A stretch of 9,782 bases of DNA from Planctomycetales bacterium (GTDB taxonomy: Bacteria; Planctomycetota; Phycisphaerae; SM23-33): positions 1-9,782 of the forward strand of contig DAOVLV010000040.1 of the NCBI GenBank assembly GCA_030631085.1, written 5' to 3'. The notes below the pieces were generated by a model, which worked only from the letters and a program-made list of their open reading frames with translations, ran no database searches and was not told the DNA's origin. The translations under genes and the position numbers were made by a program. Of this stretch, positions 1 to 6,194 are shown piece after piece (within the stretch, counting starts at the first letter, position 1; the number at the start of each line of letters is the position of its first letter).

Positions 1-515
1 AATTGCATCACCGCCGCCCAGCATTTTCCATCGGTACCGATCTGCACGTGCACGCCCGCGTATGACTGGTTTTCGATGGCGACGGCGCGGGCAGCGCCGA
101 GCATCCCGCTTATGACGTTCCGCGACTGGAGGTCCACTCCGGCGGTGAACAGCCCGATTATCCCCGGCATCGTGATCGTCAACACCAGCGAGATTATGGA
201 AATGGCCACCAGCAGTTCAATAATCGTGAACGCCGGTTTGATTGCGGATTGAAGAAGGCCTTTGGCACTCGGCATTTGGCATTGGCGGCACTGGGTTGGT
301 GAGGGTTTCCTCTGTTTAATTCCACGATTCCGCAAAATCTTATGATTATAAAGGTGGAACGCGCAACGACCCTCGACCACTAATGCCAAATGCCTGGTGC
401 CTAATGCCTGGTCCCTTCCTGGTCCCAAGTCCCTAGTCCCAAGTCCCTTTCTTCGGTATTCCGGTAATCCGGTATTCCGGTAATCCGTGAACTGATTGTT
501 CGATTGCTTCTTCAT
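1..515 (-). CDS. Pseudopilin, GspH/FimT-like, 3' end outside window
   Basis: This reads as a filament subunit (minor pseudopilin) of a T4P/T2SS machine, inserted in the inner membrane and cleaved by a prepilin peptidase. The frame is open from ATG at 515 to the window edge, giving 171 codons. The core motif is KPA^FTIIELLVAIS with Phe at residue 96 and Glu5 at residue 100, followed by a hydrophobic segment to about residue 121. The later AR.A...N.....V.V pattern resembles GspH/FimT, a tentative subfamily call. The ATG lies two bases after the TAG of the preceding pseudopilin, so translational coupling is likely; I see no strong Shine-Dalgarno. The apparent leader is very long (95 residues) and is encoded by repeat DNA. 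An internal ATG at 275 would leave a 15-residue leader but also lacks a clear ribosome binding site. The call of prepilin-like protein is firm; the start is uncertain. Confidence 0.78.
   Translation of the reverse strand, partial: MKKQSNNQFTDYRNTGLPEYRRKGLGTRDLGPGRDQALGTRHLALVVEGRCAFHLYNHKILRNRGIKQRKPSPTQCRQCQMPSAKGLLQSAIKPAFTIIELLVAISIISLVLTITMPGIIGLFTAGVDLQSRNVISGMLGAARAVAIENQSYAGVHVQIGTDGKCWAAVMQ
240..429. repeat. 190-bp direct repeat, copy A (pseudopilin leader)
   Basis: The segment aligns without net gap to 2631-2820, with about 25 mismatches by hand count (roughly 87% identity), mostly transitions. It contains GGCATTTGGCATTGGC words, a conserved middle (CTGTTTAATTCCACGATTCC) and a GGTCCCTTCCTGGTCCCAAG end. 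It lies inside the leader-coding part of the last pseudopilin and ends about three codons before the cleavage-site Phe codon (228-230). Confidence 0.9.
422..486. repeat. Two adjacent short tandem duplications
   Basis: GTCCCAAGTCCCTA is repeated at 422-435 and 436-449 (13 of 14 bases identical), and GGTATTCCGGTAATCC is repeated perfectly at 455-470 and 471-486. Both lie inside the leader frame of the last pseudopilin. The units of 14 and 16 bases are not multiples of three, but together add 30, so the frame stays open. Confidence 0.85.
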
Positions 516-517
516 GG

Positions 518-1090
518 CTATTGGTTATCCGAACGAATGTTGTCATTTTCCGTGCCGAAGTCGCTGTCGGTTCCGGCGGATACTATTACCGGCGAGCCAC
601 CGACACCTCCGTCGCTGAAATACTCCATGTACTTCTCGAACCCATCCACAAAAACGTCGCTACTGTAGATGCTCTTAATCGCGTCTTTATCCAGTTTGGC
701 GACAAACGCCTGGGACTGCGGAACCGAAACCAACTCCTCATATAATTTTTTGCCTCGACAATAAGCATCCCAGTTGCGTTCCCCATCCACCCAGCCACCC
801 GGGGCGACGGAATCCGCCTCATCCGGCGGGTAGTCGCCCTTGACGGTACGGTACTCCTCGATCGCCTGGAGGATTACCAACATATTGGTTCTGGTCTGCT
901 CGGCTGACGCCCTGGCGAGAACTATATGAGTAACACCCACAACAATCGTAAGCAGAATGGCAACGACGCTTATCACCACAAGCATCTCCACCAGCGTGAA
1001 ACCTCGTGGCACAGGTTTGTAACCTGTGCGGCGTACACAGGATTGCAACCTGTTCCGCCTTAGGCCTGAATGTAAAGCGTTGCTTTTCAT
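518..1090 (-). CDS. Pseudopilin, GspG-like
   Basis: This 190-residue prepilin-like protein is probably a pseudopilin of the cluster's filament. The start at ATG 1090 is chosen because AGAGG sits seven bases upstream and the upstream gene's stop is at 1101; a longer frame to 1153 would overlap that gene. The leader is about 30 residues and ends VPRG^FTLVEMLVVIS, with Phe31 and Glu35 (mature Glu5), then one hydrophobic helix to about residue 53. The mature part has a GDYPPDE segment as in GspG proteins. The C-terminal VSAGTDSDFGTENDNI resembles the calcium-binding C-terminal loop of major pseudopilin GspG (SAG.D..fGT.DDi). The leader is encoded partly by palindromic repeat DNA. It is the third of four consecutive pseudopilin genes. 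Family is confident; whether it is the major subunit is not known. Confidence 0.88.
   Translation of the reverse strand: MKSNALHSGLRRNRLQSCVRRTGYKPVPRGFTLVEMLVVISVVAILLTIVVGVTHIVLARASAEQTRTNMLVILQAIEEYRTVKGDYPPDEADSVAPGGWVDGERNWDAYCRGKKLYEELVSVPQSQAFVAKLDKDAIKSIYSSDVFVDGFEKYMEYFSDGGVGGSPVIVSAGTDSDFGTENDNIRSDNQ
1010..1059. repeat. Pair of palindromes in pseudopilin leader
   Basis: CACAGGTT-TGT-AACCTGTG at 1010-1028 is a perfect 8-bp hairpin. It is followed at 1030-1059 by a related hairpin with GGCG/CGCC and ACAGG/CCTGT arms around ATTGCAA. The pair resembles a REP-type palindromic element and encodes leader residues ending three codons before the cleavage-site Phe of the 518-1090 pseudopilin. 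Confidence 0.75.
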
Positions 1091-1100
1091 CGGAAACCTC

Positions 1101-1907
1101 TTATCTATTAAAGAAGTTTGTAACATCGTCGCTGCCCCCGTCCTTTGGCGCATTCCAATCTTCGTTGCGTCCCCTGCTAATCAGGATAAAATCGGTCCGG
1201 TAATAGTCCCCATCGGAATCCTTTGCATAACTGTTCGGGTCGGTTGGGTCGCTGTTATTATGATCGGCATTGTAGATCGAGCCGTCGTAGCGGTAGTACA
1301 GTATCGCGTTACCTCCTAGCCGCCCGAAAACATCGACGAATTCAGGCCTGGTGTCGATGCGTGTGTCCAGTTTCTCCGCGCCGTTGTATGGACCGTACAC
1401 CCGTCCCCGCTGCTCCAGGCGGAAGCCATAACCGTCAACACCGTCGTCGGCGTCAAGGTTCGCACGGTCAGGCAGGCCGTCGCCGCCCGTGTCCAGGCCA
1501 TAGCCCGTCAGGAACAACGCTATCAACTCGCTTCCGGTCCATCCGTTGTAATCGTCGTTGTCCTGGCTGGGAGGATAGTCCTCAAAATCGGTGAAATACT
1601 GCTGGCACGCACCGTCAATCAGGTTAATGATCGCCTGCACCTTCGTCTTCTTTCCGGCAATGCGAAATTTATTCAATGCCGGCAGGAGCAGCCCTATAAG
1701 AAGCACAATAATCGAGACAATCACCAATAGTTCAACAAGCGTAAAACCGCTTGCAGATTGCGGATTGCGGATTGCCGGGCTACGGCTGGCTCCGCCCTGA
1801 CGAGCGGATTGCGGATTAATCCTTTCAAAGCCCGCGCTTGAGCGCAGCGAAAACACGGGGCTGGGAATTACTGATGGTCCGCTCGAAATATCATGTTGTG
1901 TGTTCAT
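1101..1907 (-). CDS. Pseudopilin, large GspG-like, Asp-rich
   Basis: This is a 268-residue prepilin-like protein. The leader of 54 residues ends SASG^FTLVELLVIVS, with Phe55 and Glu59 (mature Glu5), followed by a hydrophobic helix to about residue 77. The mature domain contains YFTDFEDYPPSQ, comparable to the GspG Pro-Pro region, and an Asp/Gly-rich stretch at about residues 139-160 (DTGGDGLPD, DADDGVDGYGF) that looks like calcium-binding loops. A second acidic stretch, NADHNNSDPTDPNSYAKDSD, follows before a C-terminal SRGRNEDW...GSDDV that matches the position of the GspG calcium loop. The ATG at 1907 is three bases after the TGA of the upstream pseudopilin, with AAGAG about ten bases upstream. 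Residues about 31-52 are encoded by GCGGATT-type repeat DNA. It is larger than typical GspG (about 140 residues), so its exact role is unknown. Confidence 0.87.
   Translation of the reverse strand: MNTQHDISSGPSVIPSPVFSLRSSAGFERINPQSARQGGASRSPAIRNPQSASGFTLVELLVIVSIIVLLIGLLLPALNKFRIAGKKTKVQAIINLIDGACQQYFTDFEDYPPSQDNDDYNGWTGSELIALFLTGYGLDTGGDGLPDRANLDADDGVDGYGFRLEQRGRVYGPYNGAEKLDTRIDTRPEFVDVFGRLGGNAILYYRYDGSIYNADHNNSDPTDPNSYAKDSDGDYYRTDFILISRGRNEDWNAPKDGGSDDVTNFFNR
1751..1818. repeat. GCGGATT-word repeat in pseudopilin leader
   Basis: GATTGCGGATTGCGGATTGC near 1757-1774 is echoed by GCGGATTGCGGATT at 1804-1817, with a GC-rich GGCTACGGCTGGCTCCGCCC segment between. On the coding strand it yields the repeated NPQSA peptide twice (AIRNPQSA and INPQSA) directly before SG^FTLVE of the 1101-1907 pseudopilin. 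Confidence 0.8.
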
Positions 1908-1910
1908 TTC

Positions 1911-2903
1911 TCAATCGCTCTTGAACGCAGGGTAACGAAGATCGTCGCCGGTACCGTAGATACGGTCCCTTCCAGCGGCGATAAGCAGATACGCTCCGGG
2001 ATTATACGGTGTCGTGCTGACATCGCCCTGAAACCGCCGGTCCTTGATGTAGTTCTCAAAGGCTGCCTGGTTTGTGCCGCTGTGTTCCTCGCCATCCGAG
2101 GTTTCCCATTTCCACTCGATGTCATTCCCATCGTTCTTGTAATCGGAATTGTCGCTCATCTCGTACTGCCCCAGTCCGCTGACGCCCGGACGGGCAGGAA
2201 AATACAGGATCGGTAGAACCTCTCTGGTTTTGGAAGTTTTGTTTTGGTCAGAGATTGTTCCGATGTCAAAGTCGAATACACCGTCGTTATATTCCGGCTC
2301 GATAAGGTCCCCTGAAGGCTTCACGGGTGCGTGTTTTGAGCAGGGGTACACCGGCGAGGCGTCCGGATCGGTAAAGAGCGACCTGGCCAACCACTGGCTA
2401 CCGGTGAATTTTCCAGCACTGTTGCTTCCCAATTCGCTGGAATACTGCTGACCGGGATAGTACCCGTGTGTTTCGTAGTACATAATACATCCGCCGGACA
2501 GTTCGGCTATGCGAGCGCCGGTTTTGATATTTGCCGCTTCCTTGCGAGCACTGGAAAGGGTTGGGAGCAGTATCCCTATCAGTAGCGCAATTATGCCGAT
2601 CACCACAAGCAGTTCGACGAGCGTGAAACCGATTGTGGATTGAAAAAGGCATTTGGCATTCGGCATTTGGCATTGGTGACACTGGGTTGACGAGGGTTTT
2701 CTCTGTTTAATTCCACGATTCCGTAAAATCTCATACTTATAACGGTAGAACGCGCAACGACCCTCAACCGCCGATGCCCAATGCCCAATACCCAATGCCT
2801 GGTCCCTTCCTGGTCCCAAGCCTGCCTGCCGTAGCCTTGGCGAAGGCCGGTCCCCGGTCCCTGTTTTCGGGTTTTTGTCCTTACTCATCATTTTTCCGAC
2901 CAA
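1911..2903 (-). CDS. Pseudopilin with very long repeat-encoded leader
   Basis: This is the first pseudopilin after the platform gene. The core STIG^FTLVELLVVIG has Phe93 and Glu97 when numbered from TTG 2903, then a hydrophobic helix and a 238-residue mature protein. Its C-terminus, AAGRDRIYGTGDDLRYP, matches the GspG-type calcium loop. A CSKHAP segment and GYYPGQQ region are also present. The start is uncertain. TTG 2903 has GAGG eight bases upstream and lies 13 bases after the platform gene's stop. ATG 2891 and ATG 2888 have weaker sites. ATG 2666 would give a compact 13-residue leader but has no Shine-Dalgarno, being embedded in GGCATTTGGCAT repeat DNA. From 2631 to 2820 the coding strand is a copy of the 190-bp repeat found in the last pseudopilin. 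The mature product is confidently prepilin-like; the N-terminal 80 residues may be untranslated or simply a tolerated leader. Confidence 0.85.
   Translation of the reverse strand: MVGKMMSKDKNPKTGTGDRPSPRLRQAGLGPGRDQALGIGHWASAVEGRCAFYRYKYEILRNRGIKQRKPSSTQCHQCQMPNAKCLFQSTIGFTLVELLVVIGIIALLIGILLPTLSSARKEAANIKTGARIAELSGGCIMYYETHGYYPGQQYSSELGSNSAGKFTGSQWLARSLFTDPDASPVYPCSKHAPVKPSGDLIEPEYNDGVFDFDIGTISDQNKTSKTREVLPILYFPARPGVSGLGQYEMSDNSDYKNDGNDIEWKWETSDGEEHSGTNQAAFENYIKDRRFQGDVSTTPYNPGAYLLIAAGRDRIYGTGDDLRYPAFKSD
2631..2820. repeat. 190-bp direct repeat, copy B (pseudopilin leader)
   Basis: This is the second copy of the repeat at 240-429, in the same orientation. It sits in the leader-coding part of the first pseudopilin and ends about one codon before its cleavage-site Phe codon (2625-2627). 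The right flank (2821-2850) continues as a CCTGCCTGCCGTAGCCTTGG-type word not present at copy A, so the homology ends sharply at 2820. Confidence 0.9.
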
Positions 2904-2916
2904 CCTTTCTGCCTCT

Positions 2917-4179
2917 TTATTTTACCGATGAAATAAGTGTCGGTAGCGGCATGAAGATAGCGACGACGATAAACCCGACGATTACACCCAGCGTGATAAC
3001 CATCACCGGTTCCAGCAGAGAGACCATAGCCGCCACCATCGTCTGAATCTCTTCGTCGTAGGTATCGGCGACCTTGGAGAGCATTTTATCCAGGTCGCCT
3101 GTTTCCTCGCCGACGTCTATCATATTGACTACCATCGGTTCGACGATCTTTGCCTGTCGCAACGGAGCGGCAAAGTCGTCGCCCTCACGGATTCCGTCGT
3201 GGACCTTCTTGAGCGCCTTGGCGAAGACCTCGTTTCCGCTCGTCTCGCGTGTAATATTAATGGCTTCAAGAATCGGTACACCTGCCGTCAGCAGCGTCCC
3301 AAGCGTCCGGGTAAATCGCGACACCGCCGTTTTGGCTAATATCTTGCCCATTACCGGAATCTTCAGTTTCAGTGAATCGACAAAATACCGCCCACCGTCG
3401 GACATACGAAGCAACCTGAAAATAGTGAACAAACATATCGGAAAAGCCAGTATGTACGCCCACCCATAACCTTCCGCGAACCAAGCGGACATCTTCATAA
3501 GCAGCAGCGTAGCGGCGGGGAGTTTACCGGCTCCGAACTGTTCAAAGATGTCCTTGAACTTGGGAATGATGTAGATCATAATACCCATGACGATCCCAAT
3601 AGCAGCAGTGATAACCACAGCGGGATACACCATCGCACCGATTACCCTTCGTCTGAGTTTCTGCGACGCTTCCATAAAGTCGGCCAATCGGCGAAGGACC
3701 ACGTCGAGCACGCCACCGGCCTCACCGGCGGCGACCATGTTGGTAAAGAGTTTATCGAAGGCTTTGGGGTGTTTTGCCATTGCCTCGGAAAGCGTAGAGC
3801 CTCCCTCGACGTCTTCAGCCACAAGACGAATGGCTATTCGGAGCATTCCCGGTTTCTGCTGCTCTTCAAGGATTCTCAGGCTTCGCAGCAAGGGTAATCC
3901 GGCGTCCTGAAGCGTAGAAAGTTGCCTGGCGAACTGAGTCAGCAGTTTCGTGGGAACTCTTCCCACCGTTCGACGTTTGGGCGCCGCTGCCGGTCTGGCG
4001 CCGGTAGCGGCAGCGCCGGCCGATGCCGATTTTCTACCACCCGAACGCTCCTTGACCTTCGTGGGAAAGTGCCCCAACCCACGGATTTTGGAGACCGCTT
4101 CCTCGCTGCTGGCGGCATCGACATCGCCTTTGACGCTCTGACCGACACTGTTCATCGCTTCATAATGATAAGTCGCCAT
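2917..4179 (-). CDS. pilC: Inner-membrane platform protein, PilC/GspF family
   Basis: The 420-residue protein is the polytopic platform on which assembly and retraction ATPases act during pilus or pseudopilus polymerisation. The N-terminal MATYHYEAMNSVGQSVKGDV is a typical PilC/GspF opening. Two GspF domains lie at about residues 77-200 and 280-405, with paired signatures (LSTLQDAGLPLLRSL and LGTLLTAGVPILEAI; FTNMVAAGEAGG and VVNMIDVGEETGDLD). Hydrophobic segments are at about 184-205, 238-257 and 391-411. Residues 49-70 are an Ala/Pro-rich linker. Length fits the family (about 400). AAGGA is eight bases before the ATG at 4179. It is separated from the upstream ATPase gene by 251 bases containing an inverted-repeat element, so it could have its own transcript. 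Choice between the pilC and gspF names is open. Confidence 0.96.
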   Translation of the reverse strand: MATYHYEAMNSVGQSVKGDVDAASSEEAVSKIRGLGHFPTKVKERSGGRKSASAGAAATGARPAAAPKRRTVGRVPTKLLTQFARQLSTLQDAGLPLLRSLRILEEQQKPGMLRIAIRLVAEDVEGGSTLSEAMAKHPKAFDKLFTNMVAAGEAGGVLDVVLRRLADFMEASQKLRRRVIGAMVYPAVVITAAIGIVMGIMIYIIPKFKDIFEQFGAGKLPAATLLLMKMSAWFAEGYGWAYILAFPICLFTIFRLLRMSDGGRYFVDSLKLKIPVMGKILAKTAVSRFTRTLGTLLTAGVPILEAINITRETSGNEVFAKALKKVHDGIREGDDFAAPLRQAKIVEPMVVNMIDVGEETGDLDKMLSKVADTYDEEIQTMVAAMVSLLEPVMVITLGVIVGFIVVAIFMPLPTLISSVK

Positions 4180-4250
4180 TGTTTATATCCTTGTACTGTC
4201 CCAAAACACCGGTTTAAAACAGTCCTGTACACTAAAGCGCGATTTACTTG

Positions 4251-4422
4251 CTCAAATCCGAATCTCGAAATCCGAAATCCGAAACAAATTCAAAACTCGA
4301 AATCCGAATGTCCTAAACAGTTACCTCGAAAATTGACCGGGTATCGTAAAGTGTTTTGATAATTCGGATTTTAGTCATTTGATATTGTTTTGTATTTCGA
4401 TATTCGTATTTCGGATTTTGAG
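4251..4422. repeat. Imperfect inverted-repeat element, MITE-like
   Basis: The left arm (4251-4310) is built of AATCCGAAAT/AATCTCGAAA words. The right arm (4361-4422) is its imperfect reverse complement (AATTCGGATTTT, TATTTCGATATTCG, TATTTCGGATTTTGAG), around a 50-base centre. It fills most of the gap between the second assembly ATPase and the platform gene and carries no ORF I would support. It could fold into a long hairpin in RNA, act as a processing or attenuation site, or be a non-autonomous mobile repeat. No target-site duplication is evident by eye. Confidence 0.75.
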
Positions 4423-4430
4423 ATAATTCC

Positions 4431-6191
4431 TTATTCCATTTCCTCATAGATCGTCTGTGAAACGACTTCTTCAATCGTTGTAACCCCATCATATATCAAC
4501 AGTAATCCGCTTTCACGCAGCGTCCGCATACCACGACGACGGGCGGCTTCACGAAGCGCATTGGTACTGGCGCGGCCGATAATCAACTCGCGAATAGTGT
4601 CATCCATCAACATAATCTCAAAAATACCCGTTCGCCCGCTGTAACCGGTCCCACGACAGTAATCGCATCCGCTACCCCGAAAGAACGTCCTTCCGGCCAC
4701 ATTTTCCGGGCGAAGTTGCAGTTCCATGAGCATTTCTTCAGTAGGTGTGAATTCCTCCCTGCATCTCGGACAGATACGACGCACCAGACGCTGACCAACT
4801 ATTCCCTCCAGCGTCGCTGTAATCAGATAAGGCTCCAGACCCAAATCCAGAAGACGAGCAATGGCAGACGGTGCGTCGTTGGTGTGCAACGTCGAAAAGA
4901 CCATATGACCGGTCAATGACGCCTGTATCGCTATCTCGCCCGTTTCGAGGTCGCGGATTTCGCCGACCAGGATGATGTCAGGGTCCTGGCGGAGAAAAGA
5001 CCTCAAACACCGCCCGAAAGTCAAACCGATAGCGTCGTTTATCTGCACCTGAATCAGCCCGTCAATGTCATATTCGACGGGATCTTCGGTGGTGAGTATC
5101 TTGACGGCGACATCGTTCAACTCGTTCAGCCCCGAGTATAGCGTAGTGGTCTTACCCGAACCGGTCGGACCCGTAACGACGCATATTCCGTTGGGGCGGT
5201 TTATCAATTGACGGAAAACCCGCAGGTCGTCCTCGCGGAAACCTACCTGTTCCAGGTCGAGACTGACCTGGCTTCGGTCCAGTACACGCATCACGACGCT
5301 CTCGCCGAACATTGTCGGGAGCACGCTGATACGCAAATCCACCGGTTGACCGTTGATGACAAGTTCGATTCGTCCGTCCTGAGGAAGGCGGCGTTCGGCA
5401 ATGTCAAGATCGGCCATTACTTTGATTCGACTGGCGATTGCCAGTGCAATCGACTTGGGCGGAGGGACCATCTCATACAACAACCCGTCGATACGATAGC
5501 GAATCTTGAACTCGTTCTCGAACGGTTCGAAGTGGATGTCGCTGGCGCGGTCGCGTATCGCCTGGAGCAGCACCATGTTGACCAATCGTCGAATGGGATT
5601 GGAATCGGCTGCTTCCCTGATGGTCTCCAGGTCGATGCTTTCTCCGCGATTCTCCAGAGCGGCCAATTGCCCGTCACCGGCAATTTCGTTGATTAATTCC
5701 CCGATGGACTCAGGCTCGACGTCGTAATACTTGTGCAATGCCCGCTCCAGCATTTCGGGGTCGGCAATCCTGGCTACGACGTCAAGACCCATCAGCGTCC
5801 GCATATCGTCGGTGGCACGGAAATTATCCGCAGAACCCAATGCCACCGTCAATCGCTTATCCGCATCATCGTACTCCAGAGGGATCAATTTATAGGCATT
5901 GGCCATCTGGGCGGAAACCATCTTGATGACATCGTCCGGTACGTCGAACTTCTCCAGGTCCACGTACTCCATCCCGACCTGGAAAGCCAAAGCAAGAACC
6001 AGAGTGGTTGGGACAATGTAACCCAGGTCGATCATTATCTGACCGATGGGTCCGCCCTTCTCTTTCTGGATACCCAGCGCCTCGTGTACCTGCTCGCGGG
6101 TCAGTTTGCCCATCTTCACCATGATCCGACCTATAGGCCGGCCTTGAAGTTCGGCAACGTTCACATCCTGTTGTATCGTTTCCGTGACCAT
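4431..6191 (-). CDS. pilB: Assembly ATPase, PilB/GspE family (second copy, MshEN degenerate)
   Basis: This 586-residue cytoplasmic hexameric ATPase powers filament assembly. An N-terminal tandem MshEN-like region covers residues 19-71: two 24-residue repeats (19-42 and 48-71) with a 5-residue spacer. Both repeats begin PIG rather than the RLG seen in c-di-GMP-binding MshEN domains. The ATPase core has the Asp box TTEDPVEY (367-374), Walker A GPTGSGKTT (341-349), Walker B IILVGEIRD (406-414) and His box TGHMVFSTLHTNDA (427-440). A zinc-type tetracysteine motif is at C474/C477 and C509/C512, diagnostic of PilB/GspE rather than PilT. AGGAG eight bases before ATG 6191 lies inside the last codons of the upstream pilT-like gene, three bases away, so the two are co-translated. 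Pilus versus secretion ATPase cannot be decided from sequence alone. Confidence 0.96.
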   Translation of the reverse strand: MVTETIQQDVNVAELQGRPIGRIMVKMGKLTREQVHEALGIQKEKGGPIGQIMIDLGYIVPTTLVLALAFQVGMEYVDLEKFDVPDDVIKMVSAQMANAYKLIPLEYDDADKRLTVALGSADNFRATDDMRTLMGLDVVARIADPEMLERALHKYYDVEPESIGELINEIAGDGQLAALENRGESIDLETIREAADSNPIRRLVNMVLLQAIRDRASDIHFEPFENEFKIRYRIDGLLYEMVPPPKSIALAIASRIKVMADLDIAERRLPQDGRIELVINGQPVDLRISVLPTMFGESVVMRVLDRSQVSLDLEQVGFREDDLRVFRQLINRPNGICVVTGPTGSGKTTTLYSGLNELNDVAVKILTTEDPVEYDIDGLIQVQINDAIGLTFGRCLRSFLRQDPDIILVGEIRDLETGEIAIQASLTGHMVFSTLHTNDAPSAIARLLDLGLEPYLITATLEGIVGQRLVRRICPRCREEFTPTEEMLMELQLRPENVAGRTFFRGSGCDYCRGTGYSGRTGIFEIMLMDDTIRELIIGRASTNALREAARRRGMRTLRESGLLLIYDGVTTIEEVVSQTIYEEME

Positions 6192-6194
6192 TGA

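Noticed and set aside
1091..1153. Longer start at 1153 for the third pseudopilin
   Set aside because: It would overlap the upstream gene by 53 bases, whereas ATG 1090 has AGAGG at good spacing and fits the operon layout.
240..2820. CRISPR array or integron-like repeats
   Set aside because: The repeats are two distant copies plus short tandem words. There are no regularly spaced repeats with unique spacers and no cas or integrase gene.
4180..4250. Dyad around ACCGGT (TGTACTGTCC...ACAGTCCTGTACA) before the platform gene
   Set aside because: The arms do not align without several gaps, and no regulator logic is evident, so it may be chance.
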